NCBI GenBank assembly: GCA_918026815.1
Contig: CAKJVC010000171.1
Span: 62,001-126,000 of the forward strand
From: Chalara sp. BL73
Lineage: Eukaryota; Ascomycota; Leotiomycetes; Helotiales
Direction: 5' to 3'
DNA: 64,000 bases
Shown here: piece by piece, positions 1-10,699 of the stretch
How positions within the stretch are numbered: the first letter of the stretch is position 1
Layout of the letters: each line of letters opens with the position of its first letter
Program-made: the position numbers and the translations under genes
The notes under the pieces: model-generated
Seen by the model: the letters and a program-made list of their open reading frames with translations, nothing else
Told to the model about the DNA's origin: nothing
The model's database searches: none

Positions 1-1018
1 CTTATATTTCGGAAACCCTGATGAGTGGCTTAGCTCTTGGGTGCCTGCAACTCATCTCGTACAAGGACGTATTGCAGACCTCGAGCGTCTGGCTGAACAG
101 GGAATCGCTAATCGATTTTCGCACAATATGGCGTATCTTCTCTTCGCTAACAACCTGGTCGACTATCATAACAAGTACCGCGGTATGCAATCAGTTGTGA
201 TGCATGACTTTGAAGCTTTTGCCGATATCCAACTTACAACTGAGAAAGGTGGATCCTGGACTGTACCACCATACTTCATCGATAGCGTTGCACATCTAGC
301 AGGTTTTGTCATGAATGTCAGTGATGCCCACGATACCAAGAACAACTTTTGTGTGACGCCTGGCTGGGGATCGATGCGCTTTGCGAAGCCACTTGTTGCA
401 GGCTCCAAATACCGATCTTACGTGAAGATGATCCCGACACCTGACGACCCAACCACCTTTTACGGAGATGTGTACATTCTCCAGGATGACGTCATCATTG
501 GAGTGGTTGGTGCTATCGAGTTTCACAGATATCCACGGATCTTGCTCAGCCGATTTTTCTCCGCTCCCGATGACACTAAGGCACCACCTACTGCAGTGGC
601 AACCACATCGAAGGCTCCTCAAACTAAAGCGGCCCCGGTTGCTCCTAAGTCAAAAGAGCCAAAGCCTGCCTCTACGCCAGGGCCGGCTCCAGATCTGGCT
701 CACGCCGCGCCCGCTCCAATTCCTGTCCCAGCCGAAGCAACTATTGTTGCTCCCGCAGCTTCCCCTCCATCTTCAGCCCCCGCTGTCGAGACTACGGCTA
801 CTAAGGCCATCCAAATTATTGCGGACGAAGCTGCGCTCGATCTTGAGGACATGGTTGATGATGCCGACATTGCTGGACTGGGTATTGATTCGCTCATGAG
901 TTTGGTCATTGCTGAGAAGTTTCGGGAGCAATTGGGTATCGTGGTCACAGGTAGTTTATTTTTGGAGTTTTCGACCATCAAGGACCTACGGACTTGGCTG
1001 GAGGAGTATTATAATTAA
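1..1018 (+). CDS. Non-reducing polyketide synthase, 3' end (PT-ACP, no TE), partial
   Basis: The frame is open from base 2 to a stop at 1016-1018, giving 338 C-terminal residues; the 5' part lies outside the window. The first ~190 residues match the second half of a product-template (PT) domain, including the [11 protein letters not shown] motif whose Asp (codon 281-283) is the PT catalytic acid. An Ala/Pro/Lys-rich linker (about 560-800) follows. A single acyl carrier protein comes next, with the phosphopantetheine Ser in GIDSLMSL (codon 890-892). The protein ends 43 residues after that Ser, so there is no thioesterase or Claisen cyclase domain. This fits nrPKSs of the MdpG/GedC/ACAS class, which need a separate metallo-beta-lactamase thioesterase; one is encoded at 9341-10394. 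Expected product type is an atrochrysone-carboxylic-acid-like chain. Domains upstream (SAT-KS-AT) are inferred from the family only. Confidence 0.93.
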   Translation, partial: LYFGNPDEWLSSWVPATHLVQGRIADLERLAEQGIANRFSHNMAYLLFANNLVDYHNKYRGMQSVVMHDFEAFADIQLTTEKGGSWTVPPYFIDSVAHLAGFVMNVSDAHDTKNNFCVTPGWGSMRFAKPLVAGSKYRSYVKMIPTPDDPTTFYGDVYILQDDVIIGVVGAIEFHRYPRILLSRFFSAPDDTKAPPTAVATTSKAPQTKAAPVAPKSKEPKPASTPGPAPDLAHAAPAPIPVPAEATIVAPAASPPSSAPAVETTATKAIQIIADEAALDLEDMVDDADIAGLGIDSLMSLVIAEKFREQLGIVVTGSLFLEFSTIKDLRTWLEEYYN

Positions 1019-1911
1019 AGTTTCGTTTGTCTTGGTTTGGTGGATTGCTTGGTGGTGTTTCAACCGTTTGCAGCAGCACAAGCCTACAATCTTGTTCTGA
1101 GTCGGCAGGTTTGTTTTATAGATTGATTGACATTACATAGATACATCGTATATGACAGATAGTATAACATATTATTTTGACTGCCTTGTGTGATATTGCC
1201 ATCTATGTTGAGATGAAGTTGGTAGTGGGAAATGAATCTGGCCCAATGCTCCTAAGGGGTTGCTTGATAGGCTCTATCTAATGATGGATTTAATGCCTCA
1301 GGCTAACGTTTTAGAGATGTGAGCTTTGCCTTTCCTTTAAATTGGATCAACAACTGGAAATTTCGCTTCCAGATATTCTAGAAAGTGCTTCTCACAACAT
1401 GCATGCAAGCACAACAAGTAGCATTATTGAGATACCAGCCACAATGTGGCTAGTGCTTCCCGCAAACTAGAGAGCTCTGCAAGGTCCGTCGGAATTGACC
1501 TTCTTAAACCACTTAAGCTAACTTTGTCAATTGATTCTAAGGAAGCCACTTAGTACTATGGAGAAAGCCGTCGTGAGGAGAGTTGCCTCAATGTTTCCCA
1601 AAGATTATTTTGAACAATTATAATACCAATTTATGAGGAACGCCTCCGTGCGCTGGATTAGACCTTCACATATCTGGCTGCTTATCGTGCTCGGTGTCTC
1701 TCGAACACCCCGCGATTTAATGCTCCTTACCAATCAGAAGCTTCAAAGACATCTATGCATGACAGGCACGTGAGCTTCGGGATTGTGATCTACGGCTCTG
1801 AGACTATGCTGCACCAACATTCCGATTTATCTAGGCTTACTCCTCTTAAAATTTTCAATAGTACAGTTCTCCAGTGGTAACGCCGCCTAATATCTTAAAT
1901 TCACTATCAAC
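1019..1911. other. Intergenic, 0.9 kb
   Basis: Between the PKS stop and the EthD gene, both on the plus strand. No credible coding sequence is seen. It should contain the PKS terminator and the promoter of the downstream gene; I see no clear motif. Confidence 0.6.
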
Positions 1912-2414
1912 ATGGTCGAGGATCTAGAAATTCCAGAAAAGCCTGCTGGCAATCCTGACAATGTTTACCTCTGCCTTACAATACTTGGCTATCGTCGTCC
2001 TGGTATGAGCCAAGAGGACTACAGACACCACATGACAAAGATCTCAGCACCAATGACGAAAGACCTGATGGTGAAGTATGGCGTGAAGCGCTGGACCCAG
2101 GTGAGTCATTTCGTAAATTACTAGGGCACTTCCGCTAATGTCATAAGATACATAATACCGACGAGACTAGAGCTCTAATGAACCATATATATGACCGACA
2201 GATGAGAAATCTAGCTGATTATGACTGCTTCAGCCAAGTAGTCTTCAAGGATGTTGAGCACTACAAAGCAATGAAAAAGGATCCTTGGTATAAAGAGCAT
2301 CTGGTGAACGACCATGAAAAGTTTGCGGATACACAAAAGAGCAAGATGACAATTGGCTGGATTGTGGAGTTCATTAGAGACGGAGAGGTAGTAGATGGTT
2401 TTAAGGATTGTTGA
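1912..2414 (+). CDS. EthD-domain protein, decarboxylase-type (TpcK/MdpH N-half like)
   Basis: Two exons, 1912-2100 and 2148-2414, joined in phase 0 across a 47-nt intron (GTGAGT...AAG), give 151 residues. The reading continues from [10 protein letters not shown] into [10 protein letters not shown]. The fold is an EthD-like ferredoxin fold with the usual [16 protein letters not shown] start and the [10 protein letters not shown] and [17 protein letters not shown] segments. In anthraquinone clusters this family acts on the released atrochrysone carboxylic acid (decarboxylation to atrochrysone/emodin anthrone) and sits beside, or fused to, the DUF1772 anthrone oxygenase. Here the DUF1772 partner follows 328 bp downstream on the same strand, so the two are separate genes as in geodin and trypacidin clusters. 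The exact chemistry is inferred from the family. Confidence 0.87.
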
Positions 2415-2742
2415 GCACCATTCTCGATTATAAATTTGATAGATATCAAACATCTAATGCTCAGGAATACGTCAAGTGAAACAGTTTCCCGATGTTTTCT
2501 TCCAGATGGCCGTTTGAACATGCGATGTTAGAGCTACGGTACAAAGGGTATTCCGAAAATTATGGCAGGTCGGGCCTCGGGAAGATTGTGGCTTATGAGG
2601 AGTAATACGCCGTCCATTCTTTGCTATTGGCTAGCTTACCTCTCTTGTCCCGAACACCACTATACCTTTTAACCAAGGCAGATTCTCTCTTCACAGAAGC
2701 AATCATATTCTGTAACCCAAAATTTTGAACACGGTCGTCACC
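2415..2742. other. Intergenic, 328 bp
   Basis: Short spacer between the EthD and DUF1772 genes, both on the plus strand. No coding or repeat signal is seen. Confidence 0.6.
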
Positions 2743-3293
2743 ATGTCCACTACGGGTCTTCAAGCCACAGCTGTGTTGACCGGGTCTTTCCTTTCAGGTA
2801 GAGTCTCATTAGACTCGTGCTTGCTAAAGAAGCATGTGGCGGCTAACATGTTCCAGGGGCAATGATGGCGCTATCTGTCATGGCGGTTCCGGTCCTTCTT
2901 GACACTACCACCGACGCACCTCAACTGTTCTTCCAATGGACTCGCATGTATCATTACGGTCACCTGATGCTGCCTACGATGGCGGTTGGCACATTTCTGC
3001 TGTATACATACACATCCATCAAAAAAAGAAGTGCCAAAAAACCCTGGAAGATATTTACCATAGCAGGAATCACGACGCTCAGTATGGTGCCATTTACCTG
3101 GTTAGTCATGGTTCCAACAAACAACGAGCTGTTTCGCCTGCAGAAGGTCAGCTTACTAGAGCCTTCGGTGAAGACAATTACCGAGGCAAAGGAGCTGGTG
3201 GTAAAATGGAGCTGGATGCATCTTTCAAGGTCATTCATGCCTTTGGCAGGGGCACTTATAGGAACGATTGGAACATATGGGGCTGGAAAATAG
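2743..3293 (+). CDS. DUF1772 anthrone oxygenase
   Basis: Exon 1 is 2743-2797 and exon 2 is 2857-3293, separated by a 59-nt intron; the split Gly codon restores LSGAMMALS. The protein has 163 residues. It is a small membrane protein with hydrophobic segments near the N-terminus ([22 protein letters not shown]), around the [16 protein letters not shown] stretch, near [21 protein letters not shown], and at the C-terminus ([15 protein letters not shown]). VPTNNELF is a family hallmark, and the [14 protein letters not shown] segment carries a conserved Arg. Family members (HypC, GedH, TpcL, MdpH C-half) oxidise an anthrone to the anthraquinone, for example emodin anthrone to emodin. The position next to the EthD gene and the PKS supports this role. 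The start chosen is the only upstream ATG that splices in frame. Confidence 0.88.
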
Positions 3294-3787
3294 GCATGGA
3301 GAAGTCAAGGGCATAATTGGGAATCAGTTGAACCTCGTGGCGATTCGGATAGATAAGGGAGCAGGTGGATGTGAGAGCTGGTAATTTTCGCGAAATATAA
3401 ATCTCTTCATAGGCTCCATAAGGCGATTGTAAGGAAATCCTACACATGGCTTGGCAGGTACCAGACAACCATTTGTGGTGTACATTTAAAGTTTAGTGGC
3501 TTCATCCGCAGTAAGGGTCCTCGGCGCGGTCCGAAGGGCCCAATTTAAGAAACAATCATAGTATTGAATTGACCCGAGTCCCGAATTCCGAAGGTCGGGA
3601 CCCGAGCTACAGTTTTCGCTAGGCTTTGGATAAGCACAATCCCTGTCCGTGAACTCACCTTCTATGTGTTAGCACTAGAATTGTATGGGCATGAGGCATC
3701 ATTTCAAGATGTTTAATAAAGCAGACACCGTCTAGAAACATTTTGCCATCGTCACGTGCGTTGCTTCTCGACCTACTGTATATCACC
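3294..3787. promoter_or_regulatory. Intergenic, 0.5 kb, with CGG/CCGAAGG motifs
   Basis: Lies upstream of the acyl-CoA ligase. It contains CGGTCCGAAGGGCCC at 3527-3541 and a second CCGAAGG at 3588-3594 inside a GC-rich patch flanked by GACCCGAG/GGGACCCGAG. The same CCGAAGG core recurs in the divergent promoter at 10487-10521. This could be a binding element for the cluster Zn2Cys6 regulator (inference). Confidence 0.4.
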
Positions 3788-5849
3788 ATGCTATTTATTA
3801 TTTTGTCCATTGTTGCTTTGTTCTTGACACCGTTTGGATCTTTCGTTTTGTCATTAATCTTTTCGAAGAAGGGAAATGTTAAACAGCAGGCGATTAACAG
3901 CCAAGTAGCTGAAATTGATGGAGGGGAATGGGAGCGTTTGTCTGTGTTTGAACATATGGAGCAAGGGTTAAAGAGGAATCCAAATGGGCCAGCTGTTATT
4001 TGCTCTTTCCAACCCACGGATCATCTTGATGAGCTGCTGTCTAGAACCAAGAAGGCTCACCCTCCCAGCGCATTATGGCAGCAGCGATCTAAGAACGGAC
4101 CAGCTGAGCAGATGAACGGTTTTCTGGGTGAACAAACTAATGGCCACCAAAAGGTTGTTCTATGGAGTTACCAAGAGAGGGCTCTTACAAATGGTATTCG
4201 AAAAGAGAATGTTATGGAAAATACTTGTTGTCTGACATTGAGCTATACTGAGCTCCATCATGCTGCGCTGAAACTCGCTGCCGGTCTTAGCGCAAATGGA
4301 GCACGGCCAAATACCACGATGCTTATGTTGATTCCAAATGGCAGCGAATTCACCATTCTACTCTATACTTGTATTCTCCTTAGAATCACATATGTTTGCA
4401 TGGACCCTTCCATTCTCGATATCTCGGGATTCACAATGCTTAAGCATCATATACAAACATTGAAGCCACAGATTGTTATCACACCAGACACTCTGAGTGG
4501 AAAGGCTATCGATGTTGCATTGGCAGAACTGCAGCTTCCTATCCCTATCCGGGTTTCTCTCTCGCCTTCTAGGACCCTTGGGTGGAAATCTCTCACCGAT
4601 GTTGCTGCCGACTCTACAAGGGCCGAAATCGATCAGGATGTGCTCGTGGCTGAGGCGAGAAGCGACAATCCGAATCGTATTCACTCTATAATGTTTACTT
4701 CTGGAACATCTGGCTTACCAAAGGGCTGTCCAATGCGTGTTGGGGGACAATCACATGTATTGAACTCCCAGAAGTGGCTAGTCGACGAAGAAGCTGGCGC
4801 GTTCGCTCTTCAGCAGCCTCACAACTCGCGTGGCATAGCCCCTGTGCAGACACTACAGACTTGGAAAGCTGGAGGTGCAGTGGTGATGACAGGACAGGAG
4901 TTTAGCGTCACCGCTGCTGCCGAAGCAATCAGACGATTTGGTGTAACGTTCATTGTACTAACTCCACCGATGGTACACGAATTTGCAGCAGAATTAGCTG
5001 CAAGGCCAATTGATGTCAGTTCTGTTAAGAAAATTCAGATTGGTGGAGATGCAGTTACAAAGGGAATTCTGAGTAAATGCGCTGCACTATTTCCAAGAGC
5101 GCAAGTGTGTGTCAATCATGGTATGACTGAGGGCGGTGGATCTTTTGTCTGGCCTTTCTTTAACACTCCTACTTCAAGGATTCCATTTTTTGGCGAGCTT
5201 TGCCCCATTGGAACAGTTGCATCAGGGTCTATCATTCGAATATGGGACTCAGAGAGGAATTGCGTTGTGGGCAGAGGAGAGCTTGGTGAATTACACATCT
5301 CATGTGAAAGTATCATTCACAGCTACCTTGGCGGCAGATCTTCAGAGGTCTTCTACAACGATACTAAGGGGAGATGGTATAAGACCGGGGACAACGCTAT
5401 CGTGGATAAGGATGGACTGATATTTATCCTTGGCAGAACCAAAGACATGATCAAACGTGCAGGTGTGAAAATTATGCCCTCTCCGATTGAAAGCTCTATT
5501 GGAGTCTTCGCCGGTGCACAAGTGAGCATATTTCATATTTTTAAGCCCAAATATTGACTAACTCATTTCCACGTAGACGATTGTTGTGCGGGCTCCGCAT
5601 CATGTACTAGGTACGGAACCATTTGCAGTGCTCAGTTCATATAATGGAAAGACAGAGAGAGAGATTAAAGACCATGTGCGATCGGTTTTTGGAAACGATT
5701 ATGCTCTTGGGGGTGTAGCTACGCTAAAGCAGCTTGGGTTTGTCGAGTTTCCACTCAACTCAACCCATAAGATTATCAAATCTCAAGTACAAGAGGCGGT
5801 GTTAAAGCACCTTAAAAGAGTACGCTATGAGAAAGCAGCCATACAATAG
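3788..5849 (+). CDS. Acyl-CoA ligase / AMP-dependent synthetase with N-terminal membrane segment (MdpI-like)
   Basis: Exons 3788-5521 and 5577-5849, with a 55-nt intron, give 668 residues. The start is the first in-frame ATG; 3743 is TTG and was not used. The N-terminus is a ~25-residue hydrophobic stretch (MLFIILSIVALFLTPF...), followed by basic residues. The adenylate-forming core has the P-loop-like FTSGTSGLPKG (about residue 300), the A8 region YKTGDN...GRTKDMIKRAGVKI, and a C-terminal Lys context (STHKIIKS). Monodictyphenone clusters contain an acyl-CoA synthase (MdpI) whose substrate is not settled. Here it probably activates a polyketide-derived or fatty carboxylate, perhaps at a membrane. 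The membrane anchor is the unusual feature. Function within the cluster is inferred from context. Confidence 0.85.
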
Positions 5850-6748
5850 GAGTTTCTAATTTGGGAAAATGGAGATCTTAGACTATGTTAGAACAATGGT
5901 TTACGAACACGGCTCACAAAAACCACTGGAATTTTAATGATATGCGAAACTTCCGATTTTTGTTAGACAAAGGACATCAGCTGGGGTTGCTATCGTTGCC
6001 TGAACATTTCAATGTACTTTAACTAAATGATTATCCTCTATGATAGTGTATTAGAACGTGTTTTCATATCCCAACGATCTACTCAGCTAAAGCTGCCAAG
6101 AAATCCCCCTTGTTTGATTCGGCACTTGATACAACGCTGGCAAAGCCGACCAGTCGGCCCTCGCAGCCATCTTGCATTTGACTTATCTTGATGTCAATCT
6201 TGTCAAAAAAAAATTAAAAATTGACTTGCTTTTTCAGGTTCAGGCTCAATTAATTTTATTCCTATAGTAGCGAATGGTATTAGTCGTACGACAATCTTAT
6301 GCAAGGGTATCAGATGCTTTCTTTGTGTAACTGTAGATATTGGAAATGGCTCTAGCGTGAACAAGGTTCTTTCAGTCAGCAGCTCCGGATGCAAGATATT
6401 GGGTACAAGGATCACCCGAAAGGAATGGAGCTGCAGCCCGCTAGAGCTATTTTGATAATTCTTGGCTCCACAAAGTAGGTTAGGACATAGTGATACAGAT
6501 CATGGTCTACGGAGGCCGCACCACATCGTATGGTATATGTTATTTTGAACAATGGTCATATCGGTCACCGACCACCCAGGAGTGAGCACACTGCGCCATC
6601 TTCGGAGATGCCATTTCTAATTATCACATCACTAGATGTCCTTTAAAATATGAGACATAAATCAATCGAAGCTGAAGAAACAGTCATTCAGAATCACCAT
6701 CCTAGACTGTCCCAAGATCGGCATTCCGTTTATACGAGTGGTTAAATC
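5850..6748. other. Intergenic, 0.9 kb
   Basis: Between two plus-strand cluster genes. No coding signal is seen. A CGG-TCA-CCG inverted triplet (ATCGGTCACCG, near 6558-6568) lies about 180 bp upstream of the next ATG and could be a Zn2Cys6 site. Confidence 0.45.
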
Positions 6749-8092
6749 ATGGCTCCAGCTACCCCCATCAAGCTAGACCCGGCGCATCTTGGTTTCATCA
6801 GAGGCGCAGATGTCGAAATCAAAGCTCTGGAGGAGTGCAATCGGCTCTTACAGAAAAATCACGAGGAATACCATATGTTCTTCCGTGATACAGCAGGACA
6901 CAACCACATCGTGCACAGCTTGCTCACAATTCTTGCTCTTGGTGCGACACCCCAAGAGTTACAAGACCGCTATGACGACGGAACACCAATTCAGCGTGCG
7001 ATCCCAGAAATTGACACCGCACTATTAGAGAAGTTAGACGATGACGAAATCCTTTACAAGAACATTGGCGAAATCACACAATACCACACCTTCCTTGAGT
7101 TCTTTAAACGCAAGATTGCTGCTAGCAGTTGGAAGGAGGTAATTCTTAAGTACGTATTTGCGCGCACTAAGGTTGCTGATGAGCTACTCGCCCGTATGTA
7201 TGAAGGCGCATACCACCCCATCATTCATCTGGGTCTCGGAATCGAATTTCAGCAACCTGCAATTGTGGCAGAGGCTCTTGCCCAAGCCGCGGCACACGAC
7301 AACAGCAACATTGGAACACTATTCCGAAATGCAGAGGCAGAGGCTGCAATTGTCTACCCAACAGGAAAACCTGCTTCCTTGATTGAACTCGTTCACCGTG
7401 TCCGCGATACGGAAACAATCAAAAATGCTCCCAAATGGACAGATTTTGGAAATAAAATGAGGGATGGTGTTATTGGACGAGCAGGTGAGGAGATTACCAC
7501 AATCGCAGCACAATTTAGAATTCGAAAAGATGGGGAAGATTTAGAAAGAAGAACAGCTGAGATGATTGCCACTTGTGCATACTTTGCGGGAGCATCTCAG
7601 CATGAAGGCCGGAAGAAGAAGATCGATTTCTTCTACATGCACAATGTCAATTCAAGCATATTTTTCACTGTAATAATCCACCAAGATTGGATTAAGATTG
7701 AAGACCGCGTCCGAGCAGTCGAGTGGAAGGGAAGACTGGATCTGGCATGGTATGCTGTATCTGGATCCGCAGCATTGGATGCAAAGTGGATCAACAATTA
7801 TTCCAACCCAGAGAGTGATGGTCTTGGATGGGCAGAACTTTTTAGTGCCGTCAACAAAGAACATGATGATGGACACGCTGCCAAATTCATTCGTGCACTA
7901 AAAAATGGCGAAGAGGTTTCGAAACCATTTGAGCAGGGTGAATGGGCATCATACTTTCCTATGAAGGGCGATATGTGGTTGAAGCTAGCGCGGCTGTGCC
8001 AGGATACTACTAAGGGCCTGCCAACAGATTTGAAGTGGGTGCCGTTCACCGGATTCCCACAACCGTGGAAGCGACCCGATCTAGCGAACTGA
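6749..8092 (+). CDS. DUF4243 Baeyer-Villiger oxidase (questin oxidase family)
   Basis: Single exon of 447 residues starting at ATG 6749. It belongs to the questin oxidase-like family (GedK, MdpL, AflY), NADPH-dependent flavin-independent enzymes about 430-460 residues long. Recognisable segments are the N-terminal HEEYHMFFRDTAGHNHIVHSLLTILALGA, the central YHPIIHLGLGIEF, and a C-terminal HDDGHAAKFIRAL. In known pathways they carry out a Baeyer-Villiger-type cleavage of the anthraquinone C ring to give a benzophenone. Presence beside the anthrone oxygenase implies that the pathway passes the anthraquinone stage toward benzophenone, xanthone or related products. No frameshift or missing segment is visible. 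Confidence 0.9.
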   Translation: MAPATPIKLDPAHLGFIRGADVEIKALEECNRLLQKNHEEYHMFFRDTAGHNHIVHSLLTILALGATPQELQDRYDDGTPIQRAIPEIDTALLEKLDDDEILYKNIGEITQYHTFLEFFKRKIAASSWKEVILKYVFARTKVADELLARMYEGAYHPIIHLGLGIEFQQPAIVAEALAQAAAHDNSNIGTLFRNAEAEAAIVYPTGKPASLIELVHRVRDTETIKNAPKWTDFGNKMRDGVIGRAGEEITTIAAQFRIRKDGEDLERRTAEMIATCAYFAGASQHEGRKKKIDFFYMHNVNSSIFFTVIIHQDWIKIEDRVRAVEWKGRLDLAWYAVSGSAALDAKWINNYSNPESDGLGWAELFSAVNKEHDDGHAAKFIRALKNGEEVSKPFEQGEWASYFPMKGDMWLKLARLCQDTTKGLPTDLKWVPFTGFPQPWKRPDLAN

Positions 8093-9340
8093 AATTGGCA
8101 AAGTAGTTCTAGATGTTTGTGATTATATGATGATATTTTTAGGGATTAAATGCTACTGCGCTTCATGACCGATCTAATTTCGTTACCCTTATGTGATCAT
8201 GTCAGATTTTGAATGCGCTTTCTTAGAACTACGTTCTCAAATGTCTATATTTCAACGATTTAGAGTAAATATAAAAAGCCAAACTGAGGACCAGGTTCAA
8301 GGTCCATGATCAATTTGTTATTACCATGGATTCTAAATTCTATTTAGACCATCACAACCAAACAGGCCAATTGTCATTATTGGTCTGTTTCGAGAATAAA
8401 CCTTTCATGGCGTTGAATAATCGACCCAGCAACCAGGTTCTTGGTCCCCGATGTCTTGGCAAGCGGCATCCGACCTGGCATTGCTAGATTTCCGATACGG
8501 CCATGGTTTCAGCAGTATCCTTAATAGCTCAATTTTGGAGGCACATGATGTCGGCATGGCAGTTCGTGATCTTTAGGACGAAATATATGGAATCTCACTT
8601 AACATCCGATTATTGCCTGTATAAGAGTTTTCTCTAAACCCACCTACACTTGCATATCTATCCCACGTGATGCTTCTTAAATATCGCAGCCGTTGAAGAT
8701 ATTAGATTTAGGCGATAAATTTATCTGACTACATGCATGATGTGATAATTAAGCGACACTATCTGGAAATCCCGACCATGAATGCTCGCTTAACAGGTAT
8801 CAGCCCCTTATCTTCGGGGCAAACGCTGATGCCCGACCTCCGATTACTCTGATATAAGTTCCATAAATCGGCAGAAAGAGCGAGTTTCGGACTACTGACA
8901 CGACTAGTGTACAAATCTCTTGTTCCAGGACCATGAATAGCGGCTGGCTATTGAAAGTCGAGCTCTACTGCTGATGGATATGGCTTGGGATACATGCAGC
9001 TGGAAGGCATCGAAAATAAGTAATGGATTAGCTGAGAGCAGACAAAGGATACCCGATAGAGATTATTTTGGACCTTCATGTTGGTGTCGGTGTGGGGATA
9101 CGCTTGCAGGGTTGGATTTTTTGCATAGAAGGGTAAATGGCGTCGTGCAACCTTTGGAAATCACCATGATGTAAGAACTGGTCCAAAGGTAATTGTGAAT
9201 AATTTACAAAAAATTTAGGTGTATTCTTAATGATTGGCAATTCCAAAGATAACCCGCTAGTCTATTTCTAAACAAAATAACCAGTACGCCAGTGTAAGTG
9301 CGAGAAAATTCCTGTAGAAATGCGTGGAGTGCAGTATTTT
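8093..9340. other. Intergenic, 1.25 kb between convergent genes
   Basis: Separates the Baeyer-Villiger oxidase (plus) from the thioesterase (minus). Only short ORFs without recognisable similarity are present. I see no repeats or RNA genes. Confidence 0.55.
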
Positions 9341-10394
9341 TCAAACTTCTACCACTTGGGTTGTGAACCACCTCTTCTCACGAGCCCTCAGCTCGAAGCC
9401 CACCTGCCCATCCTCAGCTAGTTTTCTTAGCACTTCCTCTGTAAATGGCTCAATCGCCAGCTCCCTGACTTGGGGATCAAGACTATCTCCGTGCATCTCA
9501 GTCACAAGATCCTTGACAGTAACACTTCCTTTTCCCTTTCCGGCAGCCTTCCTGATCTTGGATAGAGCCTGTAAAACTTTCGTCTCACGTCTCCTCTTCG
9601 AGGCAAGCTCTTGCTTGATCTTGACAGGTAAATTTGTGATAACCTTTCCGTGGGCTGGATACCCAATCGCGCAGTTGTGTGAGCTCATGACCCCCAGTGA
9701 CTCCATCCAAGTACTCAGCTCTTCGGTAGCAGCAGTGCCGTGGCCTAATACATTGTCTCCTGTGAGCATGGCATTGTCTTCCTCAACAATGAAACACATA
9801 TGATCATGTGAGTGCCCTGGAGCGTGCACCGCGCGAACGGTAGCACCTTCAACTGTAAAGACCTGCCCATCAGCAATGGGATTCTGCTTTTTTCCCGGAC
9901 TATGTTTATATATCGAGTCTGAGAGATAAGGGTAAAGACGCAGAAGATCAGGAACGCCTCCGGAGTGGTCACCGTGCCAGTGGGTAAGAAGTACGTGGGA
10001 AAGAGTGATTCCATGTTCCACAAGCGTATCAGATATAAGGTCAGCCCATTCTGGGATGCCCTGTCCTGTATCTACCATAAGTCTATGATCTCCTGTCCCG
10101 ATTATGTAGCAATTTGTGCCTTGGAGTGTGAACTTGATTTTTTTTTAGCTAACCGATTATGCATGATGATTAAAACTTCAAACGTACCTTTCCGGCGTTT
10201 TGACCAAGAACGCGAAGTACACGGGGACTGATTTGCTCTACATCTGGAATATCTGGTAAAGTCGATAACTGACCCTCAAGATAATCCTCAAATGCACAGA
10301 TGTTAAGTGTCTTGTTAATTTGGCGATAGCCTCCCTTGTGCTGCTTCTTGGGAGGTTCGTTCTCTTCCATCTTTACGTTCTGAAGATAAAACAT
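9341..10394 (-). CDS. Metallo-beta-lactamase-type thioesterase (MdpF/GedB-like)
   Basis: Exons 10394-10188 and 10132-9341, with a 55-nt intron, give 332 residues; an alternative ATG at 10370 would shorten it by 8 residues. The N-terminal GGYRQINKTLNICAFEDYL and the splice-joined GKFTLQGTNCYIIGTG are typical of atrochrysone carboxyl ACP thioesterases. The Zn-binding motif THWHGDHSGG is intact, with the downstream HAPGHSHDH and LTGDN elements. The enzyme hydrolyses the polyketide from the ACP of a TE-less nrPKS such as the one at 1-1018. It is transcribed divergently from the FAD monooxygenase across a 305-bp promoter. Confidence 0.92.
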
Positions 10395-10699
10395 GAAGGT
10401 GCCTTGGTTGAAAGAAGAGGTATGGGGGGCTCTAAACTATACAAAATTTGTCGGGCTATTCTTCCGTGTCTTAAAAGAGGGTTAACCCGAAGGAACGCGT
10501 AGGGCTTCGGACCGAAGGCCCTTCAACTGTCTCACCTAATAGAATTCCTGCATAGGCAACTCCGAACCATGTTAACTTGCCACCAATAATTTTATGGCTG
10601 GCACTTAAAACCACTTTTCCTAGATTCTACACTAACTATAGCACATGCTCCTGATTCTGATTCCTGAAACACGCATACCGCCTCTTCATATTTAAGACC
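10395..10699. promoter_or_regulatory. Divergent promoter, thioesterase / FAD monooxygenase
   Basis: The 305-bp shared upstream region holds a near-perfect inverted repeat, CTTCGGACCGAAG (10505-10517), within GGGCTTCGGACCGAAGGCCC (10502-10521). A further CCGAAGG lies at 10487-10493. The CGG-N-CCG arrangement is of the type bound by dimeric Zn2Cys6 proteins. Assignment to the regulator at 18250-19668 is inference. Confidence 0.5.

Noticed and set aside
3743..3787. Upstream extension of the acyl-CoA ligase starting at 3743
   Set aside because: The codon is TTG, not ATG. The first in-frame ATG is 3788, and this gives a clean hydrophobic N-terminus.
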